From Cladobotryum mycophilum (taxonomy: Eukaryota; Ascomycota; Sordariomycetes; Hypocreales; Hypocreaceae): a stretch of 64,000 nt of DNA. Below the pieces are notes generated by a model. The model worked only from the letters and a program-made list of their open reading frames with translations. It did not search any database and was not told where the DNA came from. A program made the position numbers and the translations under genes. Of the stretch, positions 34,284 to 47,688 are shown in pieces; positions within the stretch are counted from its first letter, which is position 1; each line of letters begins with the position of its first letter. The DNA is taken from NCBI GenBank assembly GCA_036429605.1, contig JAVFKD010000016.1:1922001-1986000 (forward strand), in the 5' to 3' direction.

Positions 34284-37200
34284 CTACTCCTGCTCCGTAT
34301 CGCTCCCTTCGTCCTCTGTACTCTCATCCACTATCGTGCTTCTGATACTATTCGTGTCGTCCAGTTCACCATATCTCTTCTTGTACCGCTCCAGTTCCTC
34401 TTGCTGTTGCGTGAAGTGGGCGAATATTGCGGCCATGGGTGCACGTAGCTCATTGAGCTCTCGAAGGATACCACCACCCATAGCAATATGGCGCATTGCC
34501 AGTGTGGAAACGCACGTCTATAAACATGTTAGCAAGGAATGGATGCTTTTAAAAAAAAAGAATTCTGCAAAAGACGACCGACCTCTATTCTGCTCACTTG
34601 GTGTCCCAAGAAGCTTATGAGGAACCGTTCGGTGACTTCCCCGGGTCGACCCTTCATACGTTCCAAAAGGTCCGTCTCTGGCGGTTGTAACACCGTACCT
34701 CGAGCTTCTTCCAAGCTACTGCAGAGCATCTCGAGACGCAGACTGACTTTCCAAAGTGACCAAATAGACTCGGGATCAAACGACAATTCATTATTCGTAA
34801 TTCCAGCAGCCGGTTGGTTTGCGGACTCGGGAGGACGATCTGTTTGCTGATACTCAACTCGACCAGCCAACACCTGCGGATATAGCGAATAGATGACTTC
34901 GGGATTCTCAAGGCCCTTTAGCTTTCTCTCACCCATCTCCTTCACTCCGAATCCCTGGTTTGTGAGCGATTTTAGGTTGTCCCGGATGGAAGCTGCATAT
35001 ATGTCGTACTCGAGAGCTTCATCAGACTCGGCTGAGCCATTTCGATCAATTTCCTGCATGTTTTCTAACCAACGCTGGATTTCCGAAATGAAGTCTGATG
35101 ATACTGTGATTTGTCCACCATCGGCAACAGAGGAGATACGGGACGCCTTGTTGACCATGGGACCGAAATAGTCCATTCGACGAGTGACTGGATCCGTCTC
35201 GGACACACAGTCTCCATAGTGAATTCCCATCCGCACGGATAAGCCTTTAAAGATGAGGATATCATCCTTATCATACACTGCATGACCTGACATGGAGTTG
35301 AGAATTTCGGATGGCCAAGCCACTTCGAGAAGGAGCACCTGTACGGTAAAACACCAGAGCAATGCCGAAGTAGCGGTAGGAAATGATACCATGAAGGCAT
35401 CACCTTCCGTCTTGACTTCGTACCCCCCGATGCTTCGTAGCTGTCTTCGCATAACCTCATTGTGGAGTTTGATAGCAGATCGCATAGCATTCGGGTACAT
35501 CTCCCATAGATTCGTAGAGTTTTTGATGTCGGTGAAGACAATGGCAACAGTTCCGATCGGTGCAGTAATCTCCGCCCTGATCTTGTTGAGAGAAGAGTCT
35601 AGGATGTCTCCCTTTGCTTTGCGGCCTCTTCTGGGATAGAAGACCTGGGCCTCGTCCGGAACAGTGGACGGACCGCCGTACATACTTGTGCCCCTACTAA
35701 GTCTGGACTGATTCATTTTCTTCTTCAAATCAGAGGCGGCTATCATCATGACCATTATCTTTCCTGTTGCGCCGTATGCCATTGCCAAATCTCGCAACTT
35801 CTGTGAAGCACGCATAAGATCCTGCCGCTCTGCTCTTGCGATATCCGCGACAAGACCCGGGCTCAGGTACTCCCATAACTCACTCGTAGCCATCAGAATG
35901 ATGTCCTCACCCTCCTTGACAGTCAGATGGGCCACATGAGGAGCCGCCTGTACTGCTGGCATCAAATCAACGTAACCAAAGGCTCGTGATACACGAAGCA
36001 TCTCATTAAGCTTGCCGTTGCGAGACACCCAGCCGCCCGCCTCGCGAATTCTGGAGCGTTCACTGGGTTCCGCTGGGTCGTGGTTCCGAGTGAGAATTTG
36101 GTGCTTGCCCTCGCCCTGGATAAGCATGGCTTGCACGTTGCCGACATTCGCAACATAGAGCTCGGGGCCTTGGAGATATAGGACTGTTGCAACACCACCC
36201 GAGTTCAAATCTTCTCTACTTAAAATCACCGGCTGAGCTGAGCCCCTATGCACTTTCTTCGACCGAGACTCCGTGAACTGGGCCGCAATCGTGACCAAAT
36301 CCTTGTTGAGAGCTAAAAAGGTCCTTCGAAGTGCATCAGCCGGAGTTTCACTTTGACTCTTCAAGGCTTTCAGTTCCATGGCGAATATGTGGCCGAAATT
36401 TTCGTGCAGGTATTTGGCAATTTTGGATCCACCACTGGACAGCTCTTGGCCGTCAAAAAGTCCAAGCAAGGTCTCGGTTTCCGACGCGTTGAATCGAGGC
36501 ACGACAAGGTCAACAGTCGACAAGTGCTCGTTTTTGCCCAGCGTGTCTGCCATACCGTACGGGAGATGTCCTGCCAAGGAGCCCGACGTTCGAACTCGCC
36601 TATCCTCACTCTGGTCGGGAATACTAGGTTGAGTCAACGTGACATCCATCAATCCCAATATCCTCAAGTTAGCCAATCGACTAAAGTCAGTATACTCCTC
36701 CCGGTTCACGGCACCAGGGCCATCGGGGCCGCCCCACGATGTCTGCTTGATCTCCAAGCGTTTGTTGCCGGACAAGTTGAGATATCTGAGATTTGGATTC
36801 AAGTTCCAGTTCCAATCGTACGGCACGTTGGAAATGTTGTATTTCAGCGTATTGTTTCCGCAATCCAGGACGGCCAGCTTCTTTGCCCGCGACATGTCAG
36901 CGGGAAGATTTGTGAATCTATTGCCGTTGATGTAAAGCGACTGGAGAAGACTGGACTCTTCGAGGTCGTCTGCCGGCAGACTCGTGAGGGCATTTCCGGA
37001 GAGATAGAGTTCCACCAGCTGAGGCCAACTCTTGATAGATCTTTGAGGCATATCAGCAATCTCATCGTTATATGAGAGATTGAGGATTCTGAGATCCGGA
37101 AGAAGCGTGATGGCCTCGAATATGTCGTCGTCCAGTCGGTTGTCAGCCAGGTAGAGATATCGTAAAGATCCGGCAAAGGTATTGTGGTATCTCACTGATT

Positions 37201-40200
37201 GACCAGAGTCCTTTCTGCTGCCCGACGATAACCCGATGCCAGCAGAACCCGTACCACGCGAGGGCCCTCCAGAAATGACAGAACTCTTACGCCCGCCCTT
37301 TCCATAAACAGAAACTAAGGAATTCTTCCGATCTACCCCTTGCAGAATAGGCGATGGGCCAACACTGAGCAGATTACTCGAGGCCTGGCTGGGTCGCCGA
37401 TCATCCACCAGCTCCTCGGAGCTTGCTGTTGAAGAGAGTGTCGTCAGCTGCTTGCCATTCTGCACAGGCGGCGGTCCTGGCTGTTCCTCTCCGGTGTTTC
37501 TGGGCGGCTTCGTCGTTGGCTGCGCTGGCTGTGGCGGCTTGGGGAAAATTTCGAGTACGTTGGAGGAGGCGTTTAGCGTCTCGAGTTTATTAGCACTCCA
37601 TATCTCCTCCGGCAACTTGGAGATGTTGTTTCCTCGAATATCAAGCACTTTGAGCTCGGAAAGACTGCCAATCTGAGGTGGCAATTCGCTAATGAGATTG
37701 TTGGCAATACTAAACTTCTCCAGGCGGCTCATGGTTGAAATCTGCTGAGGTAGGGAGACAACAAAATTGTGGTCCAAGTTGAGATGCTCCAGGTATTGTA
37801 GGTTTGAAAATACCAGCTCAATACTTGATAACTGAGCATGAGACAGGTTCAATATTTTGAGCGTAGGAACAGGCTGCACAATCTCAAACTTATTCAACGG
37901 ATTCGAGTTTAGTTTGAGCTGAGAAAGTCGAGCAAATTTACCCACAAAGGCCGATATGCTGTTATGAGCGGCAGACAAAATTTCCAAATTGGGAAGCTCC
38001 GAAATAACGTCGATACTCGTAATGGAATTATATTTGATATCGAGGTGTTGTAAGCCGGTGAGGTTTTGGAATGTATCCGGTAGGCTGTTCGTCAGCCGGT
38101 TATTCGTTATATGGAAACTCTTCAGATTCTTCAGTTTGCCAATCTCGGCCGGAAGTTCTGCTATGGCATTGAAGCTGAGATCCAACTCGGTCAGGCTAGT
38201 AAGTTCGCACAAGAAGACAGGAAACTGATCCAGGAAGTTGGAAGAAATATTCAAGGTTCTTAGCGTTTCGTAGGCTCCAAAGTAGGGTGGTAGATGTATC
38301 AATCGGTTATTAGAGAGGTTCATTTTTGCTAGAGAAACGAGCAGGTTGAGCTCTACATGTTCCAACTGTTCCAATCGATTATTCGAAACATCGAGATGAT
38401 CGAGTTTGATGGCTCTACTCAAGCTCGGTGGCAGTTTTCTAGCCTCATTATTGTTGTACCTAATGGCTCGGAGGGACTTGCAGGATTGAATAAAGTCTCG
38501 CGGGACATCTAATGAAAGGTTCCGAGAAAGGTTGAGCTCCGATATTTCGGTGGCTTTAGAGTAGAGAGATATGGGGATGGTGATGAGATTGCGCCCTGAC
38601 AAGTCCACCTGACTAGCTTTTTGGTTTGCGGTGCGAGAGAGACCTAGATCGGTAGTTCTGGAGTGGAAATCGCTTTCTCTTGCCGACAAGAACATGAACC
38701 GGCAAAGATATCCATTGTCCTCGCGGCCCAATTCTTCTATTCTGTCCGCCTCCTCATAACCGATCTGCTGTAAAAGGCGTTTTTGAATGAAGAGTGGCCG
38801 TTCTCCAGGCTGCAACACTCGTATGAGATCATGCTTTTTCATAATAATGTTGTAATTTTCCATCCCCTCGGAGATGTATGTCTTCTTGATCACCTGAGAA
38901 ATGACGTCTGTGACGCTAGAGTCCAAGGCCATGGAGTGGGTTGAGAAAGTTCCATCAGATCGAAAGATACGAATGAAATACGGTGTCATCTTCTCCTCCG
39001 GTCGCGGCGGGCTTCCAACCATATCCATCTCCGGAGTCTGTTCTGTGTTATCTTCAGTGTTGCGCCGAACCGCCCAGCTATCAGGGGCATTCCACCCTCC
39101 CTTGGGTGCCGAAACAGCTGAATCAAGTGATTCGGGTTCAACAGCAGCGGCGGCCGGGGCGGCGGTGGTGGCGGCGGCGGTGGTGGCAGTAGCATTGACA
39201 AATGAAGTGTCCATTGGTGTCAGGGGCGGAGGTTTCGCCAAGATGCCTTCCATGTCGTTCAAGTTTGTGTCAAGGTGGTATAGTTGGCCGGTGTGAGCTG
39301 GAGCTCTGGGGATGATGGTCCGGTCAGTTGGCCCGATGGTCTCATCAACGTAGTCATATTGTCTTGGGCCTCGTCCCTTCTTGGCGAACGGGAATTTGTT
39401 GTTAAAGGTTGCCGTGCGGGCGGCTCCAGCTCGCGGCGGCGGCGGCGGCGGCGGCGGCTCCGGAGTCTCACATGGTTCTGGAGGCCCAGGCCAGCCCGAA
39501 GGGAAAGCCGACGGTGATAGCACCTCTCGTGGTAATTCAATCTTTGAAGGCTTCGATTGGAGGGATCTGGTTGATTGAGGAAGCTCCCGCAGTCTTGAGC
39601 TTCCACCACTGTCGTCCTTATCCTTGTGCCTCCGCAACCGACCCAGGATTCCCAGTCTACCATGATGGCCAGGGGATGCAGTGCCATCAGTATTCCCAGA
39701 CCTCCCAAGCAGGGCCGCTCCACTATGTGTACTGGGTGTCGGGCTCTGGGCTCTTGATTTGCTGCTAAAGATGGCTGCCGACATTCCGCGTTCACGAGGA
39801 TATGAGCTGCTAATTGAATCCTCACGACTTGCACTAGGCCTCAGAGTTCTAGGATCATCATTACTCTTATTATGGCGATGATGGTGCGGCAAATGAACCA
39901 TGCCAGATCGACCTGAGGAAGAAGATTTTGGCGGGACGCTGCTTTGTGATGGCCCATCAGATGATATATACCGCTCCCGATCGGGTCCGGTCATAATATC
40001 TCTCACAGGAGCTTCGCCATAACGTGCAATATCCTAGAGAGAGAGAGAAGGTGAGATTCTAATGTTACCATTACAAGTGAAAGTGTTAGTTTTTTCCCCC
40101 ACCCCCTTCCAACCGCTCGCGACTGCCAGGAGAGCTGGCCTGTGGATCTTTGATGCCCACAAGAAAGGGACATTGCGCATCCCGTATTTGGCAAGGACCG

Positions 40201-41385
40201 GCAAAAGGGCTCAAAGGGGACAAGGAAATTCAGGGACTGAGTACGTACATTATTGTCTTGGTAGAGGAAAGGAACAACTTCGGGGGCAGGCACGGGAGTT
40301 CTGGGTCTGGAGGAGGCAGGTGAGACATCCCTAGTATGATCTGTAGCATTTGAGAAATTGCGGTCTCTGTGATGGGACTGCGTGGGGCGTGTATTGCTAT
40401 ACGAGCGGGATCGTTGCTCTTTTCCTACGACAGAGGTCGGGAGGCTGCTCTCAGAACTATCGCGGCCGGGAAAATCTTCTCCAAAGAAGCCCTGTAGCTT
40501 TCGGAAGCCTCCACGAATACTGGCCTTGGAGCCCGTACTGCTTGCTGTTGTGTTGATACTGGCGGCCGAGGGTCGTCTCCCATCGTAGTATGTCTCTGGC
40601 GAATCCTGCACGCCGTTGCCCCCGCGAGACCCCGGGGGCAGCCCAGGAGATAACTGCGCACCAAATGCCAAACTTTCGCTCGAGTCGTTGTGGAAGCCCA
40701 TGGAATAGGAGGTGGACGGCGCAATCGTGCTGCTGGACATCCAGGGCGCAATTTGAGTAGCAGCGAGCCCGGGCCCGCCGCTGATGGATTGCCCGCGAGG
40801 AGCATCAAGTATGGCAAGATCGCGGCGATAGTTTGTGAGGTCGCTCATACGGCGATCCCTAGATGTGGCATTGGAAGAGGCGGAGGGCGGCGGCGGCGGC
40901 GACAAGGCGCCTCGGGTAGTAGCAGTAGATGTGGTGGGCGAAATCTGGAGATCATCGTCTTCTTCTATATGAGAAACGCCCCTAAAAACAAGAAACGACG
41001 CAGGGACCCGTGTTAGAAAGCAAGTGAACCGGTTGAAGAGGCAGATGGATATGGAGTAGTAATAGTAACAGTAACAGCAATGGGAGGAGTAGTAGTATTC
41101 GTAGATCAGCTGGGGGGGATAGGTAGGTCAAATTTGACGACCATGCCAGACTCACCTTATGTGCGAATGATACATATCGTCTGTGTTGATGCGCGCTGGA
41201 ATTGGTCTGCGCGAGGTTGTCGGTGGAGGAACCGTAGAGTTTGTTGTCGTCGATATCGTAGGCTTCGATGTAGCGGCGGAGGAACGGGTGCTATCGGTGC
41301 TGGTGCTGGTGCTGGTCCTCGCGCTCGCGCTCGTAAGGGAGCTGATGCGGCTGGCAGCCGGATCGTTGGCCGCCATTGTCACCAT
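34284..41385 (-). CDS. Adenylate cyclase (cr-1/MAC1/UAC1 type)
   Basis: Four exons on the minus strand: 41385-41156, 40981-40249, 40033-34583 and 34517-34284, total 2215 aa (2212 if the ATG at 41376 is used). The order is: disordered S/T/P-rich N-terminus (1 to about 660), a Ras-association-like domain (about 670-770), about twenty leucine-rich repeats (about 796-1416) with a low-complexity insert near 1150-1260, a PP2C-like domain (about 1473-1750) with L-F-D-G but degenerate metal motifs, and a class III cyclase domain (about 1815-2040) with F-T-D-I-K-N-S-T metal-binding and K-T-E-G-D-A-F segments. It converts ATP to cAMP under Ras/G-protein control and feeds PKA. The length matches other filamentous ascomycete cyclases (about 2100-2300). 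All four exons join in phase and the 5.45-kb exon is intact. Confidence 0.95.
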
Positions 41386-41414
41386 GTCCGCGGTCGTGGT
41401 AGTATACCTCTACC

Positions 41415-41425
41415 TCACACACACA

Positions 41426-41459
<34 letters not shown>
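41415..41459. repeat. Compound (CA)n(CT)n microsatellite in the adenylate cyclase leader
   Basis: Read on the plus strand it is about seven CA units followed by about sixteen CT units. It ends about 30 bases upstream of the cyclase start codon, so it probably lies in the 5' untranslated region as a GA/GT tract. Confidence 0.9.
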
Positions 41460-41461
<2 letters not shown>

Positions 41462-41871
41462 CTAGCCCAACTACCTAAACTCCAGGCCATACCATTCGGG
41501 GGGGAGGGTTCGGTTCGTGGCGCATTCACGTCATTGCTTGAACGCCTGTTGGGGGCAAACGGTGCGGGCGATGGATGGGGTCGATAGTTCAATAGTTGGA
41601 CGGACGATTCTACTAACTGCTAAATGGGAGAGGAGGTAGGTAGTATGTATGGACGGATAGGTACCCGCAAGGAGGTTGTGGATAGCCTGCACTGGAGCAC
41701 CGAGCGAGTAGTGAACACAGTAAGAAGGGAACGGTTAGACGGTAAGGCGAGGCAAAGTGTGGATGTGGGATGTGGGATGGGTAAAGGTTGGTTTTGGATT
41801 GGCTTGGTTAGCCGGAACGTCGTAGTAGTAAAAGTAGGTAGTGCTTAATAGCGGAGGCTTAGTGGCAGAGT

Positions 41872-41958
41872 AGAGTAGAGCAGAGTAGAGTAGAGTAGAG
41901 GTTAGTAAAGTAGAGGTTAGTAGGAAAGGTAAGGTAAGGTAAGGTAAAGTAAGTAGGT
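41872..41958. repeat. TAGAG and GGTAA degenerate tandem repeats
   Basis: About seven AGAGT/TAGAG units, then GTTAGTA units, then about four GGTAA units. The second block is the reverse complement of the TTACC repeats near 14660-14720. Confidence 0.8.
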
Positions 41959-43593
41959 AAGCTACTATGACGAGGTGTCGTTTTCGTCGGCTCAGCACGG
42001 GATCCAAGGACAGGGCACAGAGGGGAACTGGGAGACAAAAGTGCCAGGATGATGCAACTTGGGCCACCACAAGATACATACATACACACATACATACATC
42101 CATCAATACCTACAGAAGGAGATGCAGGGCTGATGGACAGATTTTTTTAACCCCCCTGCCTGTGGTAAGGAGTGGATTCCAGGTTTTGTTCAGGGCTCCA
42201 AGCTGGGGTGGTGGTTGGACAAGAGCGCCAAACAATGCATGCTGTGGAGTGCTATCTACCCAGTAGTACCTACTTGTACATACGTACCCAAGCCAAGGTA
42301 GACTAGGAAGATGGATGTTTGGATGGGTTTGATCAAGGAGGTAGCACCATAGCAACTCGTAAGTACGGAGTACGGAATTCATGGAAGCCTAATTGCCTGA
42401 ATGGGGGCATTTGAAATGGGCAAGGGCGCAAAAAGAGGCTTCGGTGGGAGAATTGGGATAACGTCCCATTGTAGGATTGCACAAGTAGTATGTATGCGCT
42501 CCGTACTCTGCGCCAGGTCATACTAACTTGTACAGGATCCTTGGAGAATGTCAATCTGCAACAATCGATTCGGTGTCTACCTGAGTATAGTACGGACTAA
42601 ACGTACAAGGTACTACTTGTACATACTTTACTTACTGCCTCTTGTCGGCGCGCATCTGGACTAAATCTGAAAGAGGGAGGGAGGGTTCATCATGGTCTTG
42701 CTTGGCAAATCAAGCCACACAGGGTCTATAATAATAATAATACTAAATAATAATGCACACCTTGCGTTGGTACCTCCTAGTATTAGCTACCTTGGACTCC
42801 TCGGCATATCTTGTCCAACGCACCTCATTTCCCGACCGATTTCTCTGCCACCTGTATTTGCACTTGTACAGACAAATCAGCCAAGTAGGGACTGTAATGT
42901 ACAAGTAAGTAGGAGGGAGGTATGCAGCCTTATGAAAAGATGCTGTTCCAGATTGCCTCCAGATAAACTACAAGCACCAGGAGCCGGAGTCGGTATCTGC
43001 TTACCAGGTTAGTATATATGCCGTGCAAGATCCTCCTTCTCTCCATGCAAAAGGGCGGCACATGATGGATGATTGTTAGTTTATTCGTTATTACTTGTAC
43101 TATCAAGGTAGGTAGGTAAGGTAAGGCAAGGTAATTACTGCTACTAGTTGAAGCACCCCCGATCCAAAAAAGGGACCCATGACAACCAGGGATACAAGTG
43201 TTTGCCAATAAAACGGGATCGCCCAACCCATGTTGGTGATCCGTCAGTGGTTCGGCACAAGCAAATTGCAGGCGGCTGTACACGTACGTAACGTATGTCC
43301 TTGTAATAGCTATTGTATGTATGTATAGGTATGTGTATGTGTATGTAGGTATGTCTGGAGTTTGTTAGCAAGGCGATTGACAGTGTCAACAAGGCGCATC
43401 GGAAACGTTGAGGCCACCCCCTCACACAGACAAGCCGAGGGATTGTTGTTGCTTGTATTTTTATTTTTATTTTTATTTTCATTTCATCTTTCCTTCGGGG
43501 GAGCCTCGTCGGGCTCTCTCGGCCCATCAAGGAATTGGAACTGAGGAGAACCCTGGCCTCGCAGATGCATGCGCGCACACAATGTGTAATTCA

Positions 43594-43624
43594 TTATTTT
43601 ATTTTATTTTATTTTATTTTATTT
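43594..43624. repeat. ATTTT tandem repeat
   Basis: About six perfect ATTTT units. A related ATTTTT block lies about 130 bases upstream. Confidence 0.85.
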
Positions 43625-45207
43625 CACCTTGTGATCCACAAGCTGGAGTCGGGGAGAAATGACGTTCACCCCGCTCCAATGCCTGCGGATCACGGCACAT
43701 TGTAAGTTGGTGAGAGCTGTAGGGGGATCCATACATGCGCATACAATGGATACATCCATGGATGCACACATACTACTGCATGCCTGTAGTGCCTAGGTGC
43801 CTACTTGTACAAGTAGTAGGTATGTATGTGTGCGCCTTGCACGAGTATCCGGATGCACGTATCCCAATGCCGACTCGTAAGTTCATCCAATGACCAAATT
43901 CCCCCGTTGAGGATGCACGTGTGTGTGTGGTATTAGTAGAGTAGCAGAGTAGGTAGATGCAGAGTAGTAGTGTCAGAGGCACGTAGCAATGGTGTGAAAC
44001 GTAGGAATCCATTCATCCATAGGTAGGTAGTGCATACAACAAGGCTTTTATGGTTGGTTTAACGTTGCTTTGAGCTGCCCACATGTTCAAAAAAGAGGAT
44101 CATGGAAGTGTTTAATACCACAAATAATCCATTGTCACTAGTAATAAGAGAATAATGATTCCAATCTCCTGTTTTCTTATTGCTTCGCCGTTGGTTCAAG
44201 CAACGATGGGATGAAGAGAAAACGAGACGAGGAGGAGGGAGCACAACAAGTCTACCCTACCTAGCAGTATGTAATACGGAGTAATAATAAAGAGCCACAC
44301 AAAAAAACAAAGGATCCTTTTTTCTTCTTTTTTTTTCAGCTTCAGAAAAGCTTTTTCTCACTGGACCTCCTCTGAAACCTCAGAGAGAGACAGCCCTGGA
44401 GCCCTTTTACCGGTTGCATGACAGGTTCCCCCTGCGATCTGTGCACTGACACTCCCGCATCTCGCCGCCCTCCACTAAAACCCACTACGCTGGGCTCAAT
44501 TGGACAAGGATCCATTCCATCCATTGACGATGCTGTTCTGTCCTTTCTTGTCTTTCTGGGTTTGAGTCGCAGGCAGGTCACTTTTTGAAATTCATTCATT
44601 CATTCATTCATTGATTCATGGCGCGGGTTTGATTCTCCCGAACATCTGGCCGAGCATTCATCCATCCGCCTTTTGTTCGTACTCCATATAGGTATAGCAT
44701 CAAGCATCAGCGTCAATGGATCATCATCATCGGCATCATCATTGCATTAGCAGTTGACCCTCTGCGAGTCAGATGGACAACCGACCGCCCTTTTTTCCTT
44801 TTCTTTTTTCTTTTCTTTTTTTTGCTTTGTTGTCTCTCCTCCTGCTGCTCCTCCTCCTCCTCCTCCTCCTCTTCTTCTTCTTCTCGCCCCAAAAAAAAAA
44901 CAGTGAGTGTGATGGATAGATGGATGGGTGGGCTGATTGATTAACTGACTGGATGCCTCCACTGAAACTCCTCCTACTTGTATTACATTCATCTGCCTTA
45001 GCAGGCATCCACATTTCGCTGAAATAACCGACGAGGCTTTTCTCCACCCCTACCCAGGCTATCTGTCTTAGCTCAATATCAAGATTCAGGTCGTTGTGCT
45101 GTGTTACACTTTTTGTACATACGAAAAACAAAATACCCTTGCTAGCGAGGTCTTTGGATTAAAAAATAGGGCAGTCCAATCATGCCATGACAGTCCAGTC
45201 AAGTCCG

Positions 45208-45250
45208 TCCAGTCAAGTCAAGTCAAGTCAAGTCAAGTCAAGTCAAGTCA
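45208..45250. repeat. AGTCA tandem repeat
   Basis: About eight AGTCA units. The same core reappears at 46054-46082 as GTCAGGTCAA units in the maltase leader. Confidence 0.85.
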
Positions 45251-45524
45251 GTCCAGTGTGCCTGTGTGTGTGCAAAAACAAAAGTGCAAAAGTCTCGGAA
45301 ATCATGGATGCGGCGGCGGCAGCGGGGACAGGTCAATGGAGCCCTTTGGACGGCCGGTACACACATCAAAAAGGGGATCTTCGTCATGTCCATCCATCCG
45401 CTGTTGATATGTTGCCGCTTCGCAGCCGGATCGGTGAGCCAAGCCAAGGTTTTCCTATTACTCCGTCTATACTCCGCCTGCCTGTGCTAGAGGTTTCTAG
45501 GCATTGGCCCTTCGCATTAGCATT

Positions 45525-45558
45525 AATATTGGCATTGGCATTGGCATTGGCATTGGCT
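45525..45558. repeat. ATTGGC hexamer tandem repeat
   Basis: About four ATTGGC units, with a degenerate ATTAGC/ATTAAT copy before them. Confidence 0.8.
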
Positions 45559-46101
45559 TTGAAACCTACCTACTTGTATGTACGTGGTGCTCTGCTTGTC
45601 CACCTGTTGCGGGGAATGAGTGTGGTCGGGTACTTACTCCGTACTGTATAGTAGATACATACATCAACAACGTTATCAAATTGTGCCGCACCAACCTAAT
45701 GATGATCTTCCTTCATCCAGCCACATCACTGGGCCGCTTAACTGGACATGAGAAACAGCGGCTCTTATACGGCTTAAAAAATGCTACTTTCCTCCACCAG
45801 ACTTGAACACTTGTATTAGTTCAGAGGAATAGAAGACGAGAGAAAGTTGGAGAAAATCCCCACGAAACCCCGCATGATAGTCCAACAAGGGCGCGACCAT
45901 CATTCATGTGCGTGTGTGTATAAACCCCTTTTAAACATCCAATTGTGCCCGTCTCATCAACAGCTGTGACCGCTTCCCGTCTGTCCCCCCTGGCTGGTTG
46001 TGACTTACATTACACAAATAACCTTTTTGGACAAATCTACCCTGTAAATCGTTCCGTCAAGTCAGGTCAAGTCAGGTCAAGTCCAGACACCCTCGCTCAC
46101 C

Positions 46102-47626
46102 ATGGGTGAGATTGATTCTCAGCAGCTCCGCACCTGGTGGAAGGAGAGTTCGGTATACCAAGTGTATCCTGCGTCTTTCCGGGACACAAAGGGGTCTGGC
46201 GAAGGTGACCTCAAGGGAATCATATCACGCGTGGACTACTTGAAGGAGCTTGGCGTAGACATCGTATGGCTGTCGCCTATATTCGAGAGCCCGCAGATAG
46301 ACATGGTTGGTAGTACCTAGTCCCCTCCCCCGCCAGCCCTATCCGAGACTCTGGTTCTAGGTCGTTCTGACAGGGGAACCTCCTCCTACCCCCCGCAGGG
46401 CTACGACATCAGTGATTACAGGACCATTGATCCGAGATATGGTCACATTAGCGACGTTGACAAGCTTCGGGACGAGCTTCACCAGCGGGACATGAAGCTT
46501 GTCCTCGACCTCGTCGTCAACCACACCAGTGACCAGCACGCGTGGTTCAAAGAGTCGAGAAAGTCAAAGGACAACCCCTTCAGAGACTGGTACATCTGGA
46601 AACCACCCAAGTACGACGCCCAAGGCAACCGGCAGCCCCCTAACAACTGGGGTGGGCATTTCCAAGGTATGTGGACTTGATAACGCCCGTCAAGAGTGTC
46701 TCGTATTCTTTTTCTTGTTTTTTTCTGTGTCCCTCCCCTCCTCTCCAATCTGACATCTTTTAACTCTGCCGGGGGGAAAATTTAAGGCAGCACCTGGGAA
46801 TATGACGAGAATACCGACGAGTACTACTTGCACCTGTTTTGCAAGGAGCAGCCGGACCTGAACTGGGAGAACCCAGCCGTCCGCAAGGCCGTCCACGACA
46901 TTATGCGTTTCTGGCTGGACAGGGGAGCCGACGGGTTCCGCCTGGATGTCATCAACTTCATCAGCAAGGACCAGTCCTATCCAGACTCCGATCTGGCTGT
47001 GCTCCCGGGTGCCGAGTACTACGCGTGCGGTCCTAGACTGCACGAGTACCTCAAGGAGCTCGGCGCCATTCTAAAGGAATATGATGCCTTTAGCGTGGGC
47101 GAGATGCCCTGCGTCAGCGACCAGTGGGAGGTCATCAAGGCCGTTGGAGCCGGTCGAGGGGAGCTCAGCATGATCTTTCACTTTGAACTGTAAGTTTCGG
47201 TAGCTAATAACCCTCCTTGGATATTATTTTTTGGGGCTAACTCGAAACCTCTAGCATGGACATTGACTACGGCTCGCAGGGCAAATTCTCCCCCACAAGT
47301 GGGAGCTTTCGACGCTGAAATCGAGAGTCACCAAGTGGCAAAGGTTCATGTACGACCACAACGGCTGGAACGCCCTCTACCTGGAGAACCACGACCAGCC
47401 GCGGGCCATCAGCCGCTTCGTCTTTGACGACCCGGAGCACCGCGTGGCCAGCGCGAAGCTCATCGCCCTCTTCCTCGTCTTCCAGGCCGGCACGCCGTTT
47501 GTCTACCAGGGCCAGGAGATTGGCATGACGAATGTACCCAAGGACTGGCCCATGGAGGAGTACAAGGACATTGACTGCATTAACCATTGGAAGTGAGTGA
47601 CTCTAAGCAGCAGAACCATGGCAGCT

Positions 47627-47688
<62 letters not shown>

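Larger units (their letters stand above)
41386..46101. other. 4.7-kb gene desert between adenylate cyclase and the maltase gene
   Basis: The two flanking genes diverge, so both promoters lie here. No protein-coding gene is supported. Repeats are dense: a compound GA/GT tract at 41415-41459, TAGAG and GGTAA repeats at 41872-41958, ATTTT units at 43594-43624, AGTCA units at 45208-45250, ATTGGC units at 45525-45558 and GTCAGGTCAA units at 46054-46082 close to the maltase start. Exact TACGGAGTA/TACTCCGTA copies occur at 42364, 44275 and 45635. TACTTGTA/TACAAGTA copies cluster at 42271, 42614, 42900, 43092, 43802, 43808, 44975 and 45571. A non-coding RNA cannot be excluded. Confidence 0.55.

Noticed and set aside
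44615..44665. B-box-like GGTTTGATTCTCCC suggesting a tRNA
   Set aside because: No matching A box, acceptor stem or anticodon arm can be folded around it.
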